Position numbers and translations under genes: made by a program. DNA of 50,556 bases from NCBI GenBank assembly GCA_030745875.1, contig JASLNT010000095.1, positions 1 to 50,556 on the forward strand, read 5' to 3'. Shown here in pieces: positions 17,370 to 27,780 of the stretch (within the stretch, counting starts at the first letter, position 1; every line of letters starts with the position of its first letter). The notes under the pieces are model-generated. The model was given only the letters and a program-made list of their open reading frames with translations. It made no database searches and was not told the DNA's origin. Source of the DNA: Phycisphaerae bacterium (GTDB lineage: Bacteria; Planctomycetota; Phycisphaerae; SM23-33).

Positions 17370-18764
17370 TCAACCGCCTGCTTTTTTCACGCGTTCCTGG
17401 TCTTCGGGCCTCAGCACGCCTTCGAGGCTTTCGGTGAGCGTTTCGATCGGCATGATCTTTCGAGTCCAATCGGCCCGGAACAGTATCTCTCCGGCGAGTG
17501 TCACATTGGCCACCGGATCCGTACCGTAATACCGGGCTCCGTCAGGTCCGACCGCCAAACGCTCGATCGTTACGCCCGTAATCGTGTGCTCTCCGCGCGT
17601 TATCAGGTGGTGCATAAGGGCGGGCAGGTGCGAGGTGTTCATGGTCACCACGAACCTGTATTCCATAATTTCATAGTCGTTCGACGTGCCCCGCTGGGTA
17701 AGAGCGGGGTTTTCATTGTCGTTGTCTTCGCCGGCGTCTATCACGTACTGTTCTGAAATAGCGATCCCACGGAGGAATTTTATCGCCGCGTTGGGGACAG
17801 TGGGCTTGCGGGCTCCGCCTGCGGTCCGCAGCGACTGCTGGTTGGTGGCGTCGACAGACGCGAGGATGTCCTGGGTGATCCAAAGGTTCAACTGCGCCCG
17901 CCACAGCTTATCGGGCGGAGCGTCGGCCGACTTCCAGACCTCCTGGGGAAACACAACGGACAATTCGTCCGGACCGGCCGGGGCGCCGGGCAGCTTCGGA
18001 TCGGTGACCATCGCCAGCGTCTTGGGCGACACAAACATGGTTCCCGCGTTAGCCTTGACCAGCATCAACTCTTCCGTTGCGGTTTGGCGGGCCTTTTCGT
18101 GCACATCCTCATCGCTGAGGTTGCTGAGTTCCCAGTCTTCCTGGCTGACATCGTCGGGCTTCTTGGGTTTCTCTTTTGGTTCATCGTCATCGCTGTCTTT
18201 GGGCGGTGTCGCACCGCTGCGATTCTGGGCGTATTCCACCCTTTTGATGGCGGCCTTGCGTTTAGCGAGAATGTCCTTCTCCAGCTTGGCGCTCAGTTCG
18301 CCTATTTCAGCGTCCACCGGCCAGGCCGTAAGGTCCAGCTTCGCCAACGTGCTGTAGAGCACCTTGCGATAGGCATTGGTGAACTTGGAGGTCAGGTCCT
18401 TCCTCTGGTAAACAGCCGGATCATAAGGGAACGCTGCAATCGTCTCGACTACGCCGCCGCTGGTCACCTTGAGTTGCAGCACCGAGTAGTTCCTCTTGCT
18501 CCACGCGGCCGCTTCGCGAACAACCTTGTCTCGCTGCTTGCGAATTCCGTCAATCCGCTCCTGAGACTTCTGGAGTCTGTCCTTATTCAGCGCTTTACCG
18601 CGAGAGTAACGACCGATTCTGCTTGCGAGCTTGGCCCGCGGCGCCATGTCTTCTTTCTTAAATGCGGCGTCCTGGCCCGACCTGATCGTGTAGACCACGC
18701 CAAGACATACGACCAGGGCCCCTCCCAGGCAGGTCAGGAACAGGTTTTCACGAATCCATTGCAT
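17370..18764 (-). CDS. PilO-like inner-membrane protein
   Basis: The 464-residue protein has an N-terminal membrane helix (about 8-26), then a charged coiled coil (about 45-85), an acidic-basic linker rich in Asp, Glu and Lys (about 190-215), and a C-terminal domain where EYRFVVTMNTSHLPALMHHL fits the ferredoxin-like fold of PilO/GspM-type proteins. The gene order (actin-like PilM, PilO-like, secretin) recalls the Akkermansia cluster containing Amuc_1100. That comparison is from memory and rests on organisation and length, not alignment. The start follows GGAGATAG. The gene is separated by 30 bp from pilM upstream and 42 bp from the next gene. Confidence 0.7.
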   Translation of the reverse strand: MQWIRENLFLTCLGGALVVCLGVVYTIRSGQDAAFKKEDMAPRAKLASRIGRYSRGKALNKDRLQKSQERIDGIRKQRDKVVREAAAWSKRNYSVLQLKVTSGGVVETIAAFPYDPAVYQRKDLTSKFTNAYRKVLYSTLAKLDLTAWPVDAEIGELSAKLEKDILAKRKAAIKRVEYAQNRSGATPPKDSDDDEPKEKPKKPDDVSQEDWELSNLSDEDVHEKARQTATEELMLVKANAGTMFVSPKTLAMVTDPKLPGAPAGPDELSVVFPQEVWKSADAPPDKLWRAQLNLWITQDILASVDATNQQSLRTAGGARKPTVPNAAIKFLRGIAISEQYVIDAGEDNDNENPALTQRGTSNDYEIMEYRFVVTMNTSHLPALMHHLITRGEHTITGVTIERLAVGPDGARYYGTDPVANVTLAGEILFRADWTRKIMPIETLTESLEGVLRPEDQERVKKAGG

Positions 18765-18794
18765 TGGGGCTATCTCCGGGGCGTCTTGGTTCTA

Positions 18795-20819
18795 TTATTC
18801 CTGGACGGCGCCTTTGGGGGCGTCGGGCTTCTTAATACCGTCGTTCTCGACGAGAACGACCCAACGAACGACAACTCGCATATCGCCGGAGTTATCTTCA
18901 TTGGTTATCGGGTCAGTCGGGGGAGCGTCTGAGATGTCCGTGTCAGGCCCGGCCGCAGCGCCGGCAGGCGGGGTCGCAGCCCCAGCGGTCGCAGCGCCTC
19001 CCTGCTTCTTATCAGTCATGTACCCGCCGTATATCCACAGGTTAGGATACTTGTTCTTGGCAACCGAGCGACACTTGTCGATAAACGTCTGGATATAGGT
19101 ATTGTCTCCGACAGTTGTGCGGAATTCGGTCGCAATGAAGAATCCGCGAGTCTGACCCGTGGGCGAAGGAGTCGAGATTCCATCTTTGGGGAACAACTCG
19201 ATCGCGTCGTCAGAGTACTCAATGGTGAAGTTCTCCATGATGATGATCTTGCGCGACGACCGCTCGATATCGGTGAACGCCTTGATTCTGCCTTTCGCCC
19301 CGGCGATCTTGCTCTCTATGGTCTGGCGATCGGCGGGGGTAAGAGCCTTGCCCCGGACAGACCCTCTCGCCAGGTCCTGTTCCAGCTTGGTGACCTCGGC
19401 GCGATCCTGGGAGCATTCCAGATATTTGGGGTTGTCCGTTGCGACCGATTTGATCGACTCGGAGAACACAGAAAGCACCGAAGGCCAAAACTTGCGATAG
19501 CCGTACGACGCCGTCAACTCCGACATCTGCTTAATTTCCTTCTCGCCTTTTCCGATTGCACTTTCCTTCTTCCGCAAGTCATCAAGCTGGCTCACCAGCA
19601 CCATCGCACGTCCGGTGTCGGTTCCGGTCGTATCCACCGGATAAGGAAGGCGATCGGCGAAACCGCGATACACCCAGCAGCACATCGCCACCAGCAACGC
19701 CGCAGCCGACGCGGCGAACCAAGGCCGCTTGCGATCCCACAGACGTTTGCGAACGACTTCATCGGGCAGGAGGTTGGTGGCGACTTTGGCCTGGTCGAGT
19801 CCTTGAATCGCCAGACCGTACGCCACGCCGAACGACAGAATATCCTCGGTGAAGGTCGGTTCGCTCAGAGACGGAGAAAGAACCGGCCCGTTGTAGCTGT
19901 CGATCTTGACGACGGGAATATTGAGGTTCTGCTCCAGGAATTTCTGGAGACCCGGAAGACGGAAACCGTTGCCCAGTCCCAGAACGCGTTTAAACCTGGA
20001 CTCGCGGTGCAGCGACGTGTAGTAACCGATCGACCGCTGGATTTCCTGGACGAGGTCCGCAAACACCGGACGCATCGCCTGGAACACCTGCCTCGCGTAT
20101 TTGCTGGTGGCCGCGGTGCGCTTGAGGCTTTCGGCCTTTCCGAACGACAGCTTGAAGGCCCGCACCAGCGCTTCGGTGAAGTTATTGCCGCCGATCTGAA
20201 TCGTGCGGGTCCATATTCGCGGTCCGTCGGCGACGACCAGGTCGGTCTTGTCGGCTCCGACGTCGGCAAGCAGGGTCGCACCGTCGGTAGCCAGTTGACC
20301 GTCTGCGCACATGAAGTTGTAAAGCGCCAGCGGAGCCATCTGGACCAGATCGACCTTCAGGCTCGCAAACGCCATCGTCGCCAACATCTCGGCGATTTCC
20401 ATTCGCTTCATCGCGAAGATGCCGACTTCAACGTCGGGGCTGTCGGGGTCATGGAACGTCTGCCACCGCCAGACCACCTCGTCGATGGGGAAAGGTATCT
20501 GCTGTTCGGCCTCGAACCTGACGATGCTGGGTATGCGTTTCGGTTCGACCGGAGGAAGCTTCACAAAACGCATGAAGCTGCTCTGGCCCGGAACGGAAAC
20601 CGCAACCGTACTGTTGGACACATCGTTCTTGGCCAGGAACTGACCGAGGGCGTTAATGAACACCTCCGAGCGGTCCACATCGGGACCACGGAGGTTTTCG
20701 GGGTGCTCGATGACCTCGAAGGCATCAACCTGAAACTGCCCGTCTGCATCACTAAGCTTCAGGGCCTTCAGGGCACATTGACCGATATCAATCCCCCAGA
20801 CGCTTTTCGCTCTAGCCAT
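18795..20819 (-). CDS. pilM: PilM-PilN fusion protein (actin-like pilus assembly ATPase fused to PilN)
   Basis: The 674-residue protein begins with the PilM actin-like fold: VWGIDIGQCALKALKLS at about 7-23 is the first phosphate loop, GATLLADVGADKTDLVV the second, and RVLGLGNGFRLPGLQKFLEQ the adenosine motif. At 349-354 it reads NLLPDE, the sequence that opens PilN and normally binds PilM. This is followed by basic residues, a membrane helix (about 367-384), a coiled coil and a periplasmic domain with EYSDDAIELF. In most bacteria PilM and PilN are separate proteins, so this is a natural fusion. The C-terminus has an Ala/Gly/Pro-rich tail. The ATG at 20819 follows AGGGAG; an upstream in-frame ATG lacks such a site. 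Confidence 0.88.
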   Translation of the reverse strand: MARAKSVWGIDIGQCALKALKLSDADGQFQVDAFEVIEHPENLRGPDVDRSEVFINALGQFLAKNDVSNSTVAVSVPGQSSFMRFVKLPPVEPKRIPSIVRFEAEQQIPFPIDEVVWRWQTFHDPDSPDVEVGIFAMKRMEIAEMLATMAFASLKVDLVQMAPLALYNFMCADGQLATDGATLLADVGADKTDLVVADGPRIWTRTIQIGGNNFTEALVRAFKLSFGKAESLKRTAATSKYARQVFQAMRPVFADLVQEIQRSIGYYTSLHRESRFKRVLGLGNGFRLPGLQKFLEQNLNIPVVKIDSYNGPVLSPSLSEPTFTEDILSFGVAYGLAIQGLDQAKVATNLLPDEVVRKRLWDRKRPWFAASAAALLVAMCCWVYRGFADRLPYPVDTTGTDTGRAMVLVSQLDDLRKKESAIGKGEKEIKQMSELTASYGYRKFWPSVLSVFSESIKSVATDNPKYLECSQDRAEVTKLEQDLARGSVRGKALTPADRQTIESKIAGAKGRIKAFTDIERSSRKIIIMENFTIEYSDDAIELFPKDGISTPSPTGQTRGFFIATEFRTTVGDNTYIQTFIDKCRSVAKNKYPNLWIYGGYMTDKKQGGAATAGAATPPAGAAAGPDTDISDAPPTDPITNEDNSGDMRVVVRWVVLVENDGIKKPDAPKGAVQE

Positions 20820-20889
20820 TGCCACTCCCTGGCTCATCAAATCGACCGGAGCAAATCTCCGATCCGGGTTCGGTAAATCCAAACCGCAT

Positions 20890-20919
20890 ATTATGAACTT
20901 TTTGTCCCGACAGCAACAA
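20890..20919 (-). promoter_or_regulatory. Probable promoter of the pilus-like operon
   Basis: On the minus strand, TTGTTG (20919-20914) and CATAAT (20895-20890) are separated by 18 bp. The leader to the pilM ATG would be about 65 nt. The -35 box lies in the loop of the inverted repeat at 20907-20931, which would allow a bound repressor to block it. Confidence 0.5.
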
Positions 20920-20931
20920 TATCTCTGTCGG
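20907..20931. promoter_or_regulatory. Inverted repeat in the divergent pilM/mtaB promoter region
   Basis: CCGACAG (20907-20913) and CTGTCGG (20925-20931) are perfect reverse complements separated by 11 bp. Centre-to-centre spacing is 18 bp, suitable for a dimeric helix-turn-helix regulator. The repeat lies between the two divergent starts and overlaps the predicted pilM -35 box. Confidence 0.5.
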
Positions 20932-20956
20932 TGCGTTAAACTTGCTCTGACAACCT

Positions 20957-22393
20957 ATGGTCCGATTCAGCATAACAACACTTGGGTGCAAAGTTAACCA
21001 ATACGACGGCGCCGCCCTGGCAGCCGACCTGCGCCGCGCCGGACTCACAGCAACCCGAGCGGACAACTCGCCTGACCTGGTGGTCGTCAACACATGCTGC
21101 GTAACCGCATCGGCCATGCGCAAAAGCCGCCAAACCATCCGCAAACAACTGCGGAAAAACACCGACGCCACAGTCCTTATAACCGGATGCTACAGCGATT
21201 ACGACACTGAAGCAATCACCCGGATACTCACCTCGCTGGGAATCCCAGAGCGTCGGGTGCACGTAACGGGACACCACAGCGACCTGGCTGATGCGATTCA
21301 GAAAGTCGTCGCCGACTTGCGGGCCAACGGACCAGAAGCCCGGCGACAAACCGAATCAACACACAGCCCAAGCAGCACCCGACGCAATATTAAAGCCAGA
21401 CGGAACAGCGCCGTCAAGCGGAAAGCGGGAGGCATGAGTCAAATTGGCGGCATCAAGGTCTTCCCCAACCGCCAGCGGGCGTTCGTTAAGGTGCAGGACG
21501 GTTGCGACGCATTCTGCTCTTACTGCATCGTACCCTACACGCGCCCGGTCGTCTGGTCGAAGACCATCGACCAGATCCGCACCGAGTGCCGCGACCTGGT
21601 CAACTCCGGACACAAGGAAATCGTACTGGCCGGCGTGTTCCTGGGAGCTTTGGGGCGAGACACGTCCCGTCGCAGCAGATGGGATGAGTCGCGATCGATC
21701 CTCCCGGACCTGCTCAGCGAGATCGCGGGCATCGAAGGCCTGTGGCGAGTGAGATTGTCCAGCCTCGAACCCGGAGACCTCAGCGACAAACTGCTGGATG
21801 TCTATCGCACCAACAGGAAGGCGGCGCCCCACTTCCACCTTCCGCTGCAGTCCGGCTCGCAACGCGTGCTCGAGAGGATGAAGAGGCAGTACACCGCCGA
21901 CGACTTCCGCCGAACAATCGATCGGGTCAGGGAGGCGATCGAGGATGCGGCGATAACGACCGACATAATCGTGGGCTTCCCCGGAGAGACTGACGAGGAT
22001 TTCCAGCAAACGCTCGACGTCGCGAGACACGCGCGTTTCTCAAAAATACACACTTTCCCATTCAGCGCCATCGAAGGAACGACCGCCTGGGAATTTCGCA
22101 ATGAGGCCCCAGCCGGATCGGTGGTCAAATCCCGCATCGCACAACTCGGCGAGTTGGAATCGCAAATGGCGATGGAGTTCCGAAGGAAGTTCCTCGGGCG
22201 TCGGATGGAGGCGCTGGTGGAGTCGACCCGCCCGGCCGCTGGTGTTCGCCAGGCAATGACCGACCGGTACATCACCGTACGTTTCAACCCGCCGAAACAC
22301 GCACGCCTTACGGGCAAAGTCGTCTCGCTGCACATTGACGACGTTTGGGACGGGGGCCTCTATTGTCACGGTCAACCGTCCGTACTACAATAG
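20957..22393 (+). CDS. mtaB: MtaB-type tRNA methylthiotransferase (radical SAM)
   Basis: Members of this family insert a methylthio group into t6A37 of tRNAs reading ANN codons. The 478-residue protein has the N-terminal UPF0004 domain (FSITTLGCKVNQYDGAALA, plus Cys residues in NTCCVTASAMRKSRQ and ITGCYSDYD), the radical-SAM cluster motif DGCDAFCSYC (Cys-x3-Cys-x2-Cys), IIVGFPGETDEDFQQTL, and a C-terminal TRAM-like tail. TLGCKVNQYD is more typical of MtaB than of MiaB or RimO. A basic insertion (about 135-158) separates the first two domains. No strong ribosome-binding site precedes the ATG, so the start is slightly uncertain. The next gene starts 5 bp after the stop. Confidence 0.88.
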   Translation: MVRFSITTLGCKVNQYDGAALAADLRRAGLTATRADNSPDLVVVNTCCVTASAMRKSRQTIRKQLRKNTDATVLITGCYSDYDTEAITRILTSLGIPERRVHVTGHHSDLADAIQKVVADLRANGPEARRQTESTHSPSSTRRNIKARRNSAVKRKAGGMSQIGGIKVFPNRQRAFVKVQDGCDAFCSYCIVPYTRPVVWSKTIDQIRTECRDLVNSGHKEIVLAGVFLGALGRDTSRRSRWDESRSILPDLLSEIAGIEGLWRVRLSSLEPGDLSDKLLDVYRTNRKAAPHFHLPLQSGSQRVLERMKRQYTADDFRRTIDRVREAIEDAAITTDIIVGFPGETDEDFQQTLDVARHARFSKIHTFPFSAIEGTTAWEFRNEAPAGSVVKSRIAQLGELESQMAMEFRRKFLGRRMEALVESTRPAAGVRQAMTDRYITVRFNPPKHARLTGKVVSLHIDDVWDGGLYCHGQPSVLQ

Positions 22394-22398
22394 CCCCC

Positions 22399-23160
22399 AT
22401 GAGCGACCCAATTGAATCACTGACCAAATCCGCCAGACAACTCATCGAGATTGAGCAACTGCTGGGAGGCCAATTCACACCGGCCGAGGCGAACTCGCTG
22501 CCTGAAGTTCAGCTTCCCAAGCAACCGGTCCGCGCTGCGGGCGGCGTGGCGCCGGAGGACAAAGCCGCCGCACTGGACGAGATGAACGAGAATGAAGTTA
22601 AGGTCTGCACCCGCTGCGGTCTGGCGGGAACGCGCACGCAGACGGTCTTCGGCGAGGGCGATCCCAATGCGGGCTTGGTGTTCGTGGGCGAGGGACCCGG
22701 ACAGAACGAAGACGAAACCGGACGCCCCTTCTGCGGACGCGCCGGCGAACTGCTGACTAAAATGATAGGAGCAATGGGGCTCAGCCGCAGCGATGTGTTC
22801 ATCTGCAACGTAGTGAAATGCCGCCCTCCCCAGAACCGCAATCCCATGAGCGACGAGGTCGAGGCGTGCTGGCCTTACCTTATGAGACAGTTGCAGATTA
22901 TCTCGCCCAAGGTGATCGTAACTATGGGCAACCCCGCCACGCAGAAGCTCCTTCAGACCAAGAGGGGCATCACGCGCCTGCGGGGCAATTGGCAGGAGTT
23001 GCCTGAATTGGCTGACTCTCTGGGCGGAATACCGGTCATGCCGACCTTCCATCCCGCCTACGTGCTGCGAAACTACTCGCCTCAGGTCCGCAGCGACGTA
23101 TGGAGCGACCTGAAGCAGGTCATGACGGTTTTGGGGCTGGAATTACCCAAGGATAAGTAG
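22399..23160 (+). CDS. Uracil-DNA glycosylase, family 4-like (iron-sulfur)
   Basis: This enzyme removes uracil from DNA. The 253-residue protein has a variable N-terminus of about 65 residues, then VCTRCGLAGTRTQTVFGEGDP (first two cluster cysteines), GEGPGQNEDETGRPFCGRAG (catalytic-site motif), FICNVVKCRPPQNRNP and a Cys in EVEACWPYL (remaining cluster cysteines), then PTFHPAYVLRN (second active-site motif). The common family-4 motif is GEAPG; here it reads GEGPG. The ATG at 22399 is preferred over an upstream in-frame ATG at 22345, which would overlap mtaB. There is no clear ribosome-binding site, so translation may be coupled to mtaB. Confidence 0.9.
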   Translation: MSDPIESLTKSARQLIEIEQLLGGQFTPAEANSLPEVQLPKQPVRAAGGVAPEDKAAALDEMNENEVKVCTRCGLAGTRTQTVFGEGDPNAGLVFVGEGPGQNEDETGRPFCGRAGELLTKMIGAMGLSRSDVFICNVVKCRPPQNRNPMSDEVEACWPYLMRQLQIISPKVIVTMGNPATQKLLQTKRGITRLRGNWQELPELADSLGGIPVMPTFHPAYVLRNYSPQVRSDVWSDLKQVMTVLGLELPKDK

Positions 23161-23272
23161 CGCATATACTGTCCCGGAAGGCAATAATGGGGTATCCTTA
23201 GCATTATATATGTTAGACGCCCGCGCCCCCTGACACTCAACGAGAGATAAACACAGAGCGGAGACCGTATCT

Positions 23273-24325
<1,053 letters not shown>

Positions 24326-24377
24326 CTCCGCCGCCGACTACGCCGAATATCCCGGCGGAGAATGACGAACCGGGAAT

Positions 24378-25316
24378 TTGAAATTGAACAACGCCCCCAC
24401 ATATATGCGTCTGCTCGACCAGAGGACGCTAGCCAAACTCAGCCGCCTGGAGCTGGTCGCTCACGGCGTGGTCGAGGGTATGGTCAGCGGACGTCACAGG
24501 AGTCCGTACAAGGGTTTCTCCGTCGAGTTCGCCGAACACCGGCAGTATGCGCCCGGCGACGACATCCGCAGCCTCGACTGGAAAGTCTACGGAAAGAGCG
24601 ACAAGTACTATATCAAACAGTACATCGAAGAGACCGATCTCCGTGCTGTGATACTGCTGGACGCGTCGGGGTCGATGAAATATCGGGGAAAAGCCGCCGA
24701 CAAACGCGACGGAGCTCCCCTCAGCAAATTCGAATACGGACAATACCTCGCTGCATCTCTGGCCCACCTGCTGATCCACCAGCAGGACGCAGTCGGGCTT
24801 GTCACTTTCGACACGCAGGTCCGACACTACATCCCGCCCCGCGGACGTCCGGGGCATTTGCGCGTTATCCTGAAGGAACTGGAGGAGACGGTGCCCGGAG
24901 ATGAAACCGCGCTGGCTCCGATCTTCCACGACATCGCCGAACGAATTCACCGACGAGGACTTATCATTGTTATCTCCGACATGTTCGACGACATCGACGA
25001 AATCCTCAATGCAATGCACCATTTCAGGTATCGCAGGCACGAAGTGATAATGCTGCATCTGATGGCCGACGAGGAAATAAACTTCCCATTCGATCGATTC
25101 AGCGATTTCCGCAACCTTGAGGTCAGCGGGCACAACGTACAACTCGATCCGCAGTCAATCCGTTCGGCGTACATAGACGAAGTCCGCCGCTTCACCGAAG
25201 AGCTGAAACTCGGATGCGGAAGGATGCACATAGATTACGCGCCAATCTCGACCAGCCAACCGTTTGACGTAGCCCTGTCGGACTATCTGGCGATGCGAAT
25301 GGGGAGATACAGGTGA
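24378..25316 (+). CDS. DUF58 domain protein with vWA-like fold
   Basis: The 312-residue protein matches the soluble, short DUF58 type: LELVAHGVVEGMVSG, then SVEFAEHRQYAPGDDIRSLDWKVYG, the most conserved block of the family, then LLDASGSM at 93-100, a metal-ion-dependent adhesion motif. DUF58 proteins are regular MoxR partners. The assigned start is TTG at 24378; an ATG at 24405 (residue 10) is the alternative, and neither has a strong ribosome-binding site. The stop overlaps the next gene by GTGA. Confidence 0.92.
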   Translation: MKLNNAPTYMRLLDQRTLAKLSRLELVAHGVVEGMVSGRHRSPYKGFSVEFAEHRQYAPGDDIRSLDWKVYGKSDKYYIKQYIEETDLRAVILLDASGSMKYRGKAADKRDGAPLSKFEYGQYLAASLAHLLIHQQDAVGLVTFDTQVRHYIPPRGRPGHLRVILKELEETVPGDETALAPIFHDIAERIHRRGLIIVISDMFDDIDEILNAMHHFRYRRHEVIMLHLMADEEINFPFDRFSDFRNLEVSGHNVQLDPQSIRSAYIDEVRRFTEELKLGCGRMHIDYAPISTSQPFDVALSDYLAMRMGRYR

Positions 25317-27775
25317 CGTTCATCAACTGGCCAATACTGCTGGCGCTTTCGGGCGTTGCTGTTCCGATACTTATCCATCTGTTCAACCGGCGTCAGGCCA
25401 CCCCGATGGATTGGGGAGCGATGAACTTCCTGCTGGCGTCGATCACGTCCAGGAAGAAACGCATACTCATCGAGGAAATCCTCCTGATGGTGATGAGGTG
25501 CATGCTGGTGGCGCTGCTGGTGCTGACCATAGCCCGCCCATTCCTGCCCAGCAACACCGCCATACCGTGGATGATCGTCCTTCCGACACTGCTGGCCGCG
25601 TCGGTTTGTGCGGCCGTCGGATCGGCAATGTGGTCGCAGAAACGGGCCAGGATGCTGCTGCTGTCGGCGGCCGGTCTGCTGCTGCTTATCGCCGGTGGAG
25701 CCAGTGCGATGGAATACTGGTCCCAGACACAGCGATGGTCCGGATCGGGCAGCAAGGATGTGGTTGTGATCATCGACGCTTCAGCTTCGATGACGCTGCA
25801 AACTGACGACAAGACCAACTTCCAGCACGCACTGGACGAAGCCGCCGAGTTGATCAAGGCCCGCAGACGTGGAGACGCTTTCAGCATAATACTCGCCGGA
25901 GCCGGACCAGACGCGATCGTACCGAGCCCCATATCCGACGGAGCCGAACTCCAAGCCGCCCTGGACAGCGCCGAACCCATGGGCGCCTCGATGAACCTCT
26001 CCAAAGCCATCGCCCAAGCCACCGCCTGCCTCGAACGCGGACACGGGGCCTCCAAGGCCATCGTGATACTGACCGACGGGCAGAAACTCGGATGGAATGT
26101 CGGCGGAGCCGGCCAGTGGGATCTTGCCGCCGCAGGCTTCAAACGACTGCCCTCCACCCCGCTGATACTCTGCCGCGACCTTCCCCTGCCTTCAGCCATA
26201 GACAATGCGTCCATCGGCGAGATAACGTTCAGCCGCGGAGTAATCGGCACGGATCGCGCCGTTGGAATCAACGTCAAGATATTTAACGCGGGAAAAGTCC
26301 AAATCCCCGCCGCGAGCGTCGAACTGCAGATTGACGGGGTCATCGTCGGATCTGAACCAGCTGAAGACATCCCGCCCCAGGCGGCTAGAACGGTCTACTT
26401 CACGCATCTGTTCAAGAAATCGGGCCCGCACGTGGCGATGGCCAGGGTGCTCCGCAAGGACGATATACCGGGCGACAACATCTCACACCGCATCATTAAG
26501 GTCACCCGGAAGTTACCCGTCCTGATCGTCAATGGAAACCCCGACGGCCTGGACGCCGATATGCTGAAACTCGCTCTGACTCCGCAGGAAGGAACGGACC
26601 AGAAATATCTGGTCGAACCGACCGTAGTCCCCGTGGCCAAAGTCGTCGGGCAGGGCGATTTCGGGCGATATCGCGTCGTCGCGCTGGCGGACGTACCCCG
26701 TCTTCCCGAATCGGTGACCAAGAGCCTCGAGAAATTTGTCACCGAAGGCGGCGGGCTGCTGATCGCCCCGGGACGCCGCGCAATAGCCGATTTCTACAAT
26801 CAATGGACCGACGTAAGGCATCGCAACTTCATCCCGGCCAAGCTGATCACCAGACGAGTGAATCCCGACAAACCCGCCAAGGCGGCCTTGAATACATTCC
26901 GCCACCCCGCCCTGACAGTCGCGGGCGACATGGCGTATTCCGACATGGACAAGGCGGCGATTTCGGCATGGTGGAAATTGATGGCCCGGGCGGGCGGAGA
27001 CACGGGCGGAAATTTCAACACTTCCGAACCGATACTGGTCGAGCGACAGACCGGGAAGGGACGGGTGATAATTCTTGCAACCTCGCTTGGGGCCGAAGAC
27101 TCAAATCTCCCCCGCCTGGAGTGCTACGTTCTATTGATGCATGAACTGGCGTATTATCTCGCCGCCGGAGCCGGTCACCCCCACGCCGGAGCCCAGGCCG
27201 GAGCGACAGTCGTAACCGAACTGACCGCCTCGGACGCAAGCAAACTGGCGGCGGCGCAAGGCGAAACGGTTTCCGTAACCGCTCCCGACGGAGCAACGCT
27301 CGAAGCCAAAACGAAGATCAACAACCGCAGCCTGCAGTTGCGTTTCGACGATACGCACCGCCCGGGGCTTTACAGCTTCCAACTGCCCCCTTCGTTGGCT
27401 GAACCTCTGAAAGCATCCACCACCGACGGAAAGACCGTACCGTTTGCGGTCTACGGCGACCCGGCTGAAGGGCTTATCGAAACACTCGCCGGCGACGACT
27501 TCGCCATGCTCGCCTCGCAGATGAACGTCTTTCACGCCAGGACGTTCAGTGAACTGGCCTCGGCGGTCAGGGGGCAGATCCCCGGCGAGGAATTGTGGAA
27601 GTACCTGGCGCTGGGGTTGCTGGCGCTGATTATGGGAGAGATCGCCCTGACGCGATGGATAAGTTCGCAGCGCAGCGCCGGGGCGACCGAGGGCATACCG
27701 TTCGTCCAGGAAGGCGGCGAGAGGCAGACCATGAAACAACGGGCCAGAGACGCCCTGACTTCGACTGACACGTAG
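25313..27775 (+). CDS. BatA-type membrane protein with vWA domain
   Basis: The 820-residue protein opens with the BatA N-terminal aerotolerance domain: a membrane helix, then LIHLFNRRQATPMDWGAMNFLL, then a second hydrophobic segment at about 56-80. Further membrane segments precede a vWA domain with the metal motif DASASM at 155-160. A long Ig-like and glutamine-amidotransferase-like part follows (LPVLIVNGNPDGLDADMLKL near 401, GGGLLIAPG near 480). A C-terminal helix (LALGLLALIMGEIALTRW) returns it to the membrane. GTG is the start, overlapping the DUF58 stop. With its neighbours it should form a MoxR-dependent envelope complex whose client is unknown. Confidence 0.88.
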   Translation: MTFINWPILLALSGVAVPILIHLFNRRQATPMDWGAMNFLLASITSRKKRILIEEILLMVMRCMLVALLVLTIARPFLPSNTAIPWMIVLPTLLAASVCAAVGSAMWSQKRARMLLLSAAGLLLLIAGGASAMEYWSQTQRWSGSGSKDVVVIIDASASMTLQTDDKTNFQHALDEAAELIKARRRGDAFSIILAGAGPDAIVPSPISDGAELQAALDSAEPMGASMNLSKAIAQATACLERGHGASKAIVILTDGQKLGWNVGGAGQWDLAAAGFKRLPSTPLILCRDLPLPSAIDNASIGEITFSRGVIGTDRAVGINVKIFNAGKVQIPAASVELQIDGVIVGSEPAEDIPPQAARTVYFTHLFKKSGPHVAMARVLRKDDIPGDNISHRIIKVTRKLPVLIVNGNPDGLDADMLKLALTPQEGTDQKYLVEPTVVPVAKVVGQGDFGRYRVVALADVPRLPESVTKSLEKFVTEGGGLLIAPGRRAIADFYNQWTDVRHRNFIPAKLITRRVNPDKPAKAALNTFRHPALTVAGDMAYSDMDKAAISAWWKLMARAGGDTGGNFNTSEPILVERQTGKGRVIILATSLGAEDSNLPRLECYVLLMHELAYYLAAGAGHPHAGAQAGATVVTELTASDASKLAAAQGETVSVTAPDGATLEAKTKINNRSLQLRFDDTHRPGLYSFQLPPSLAEPLKASTTDGKTVPFAVYGDPAEGLIETLAGDDFAMLASQMNVFHARTFSELASAVRGQIPGEELWKYLALGLLALIMGEIALTRWISSQRSAGATEGIPFVQEGGERQTMKQRARDALTSTDT

Positions 27776-27780
27776 AGACC

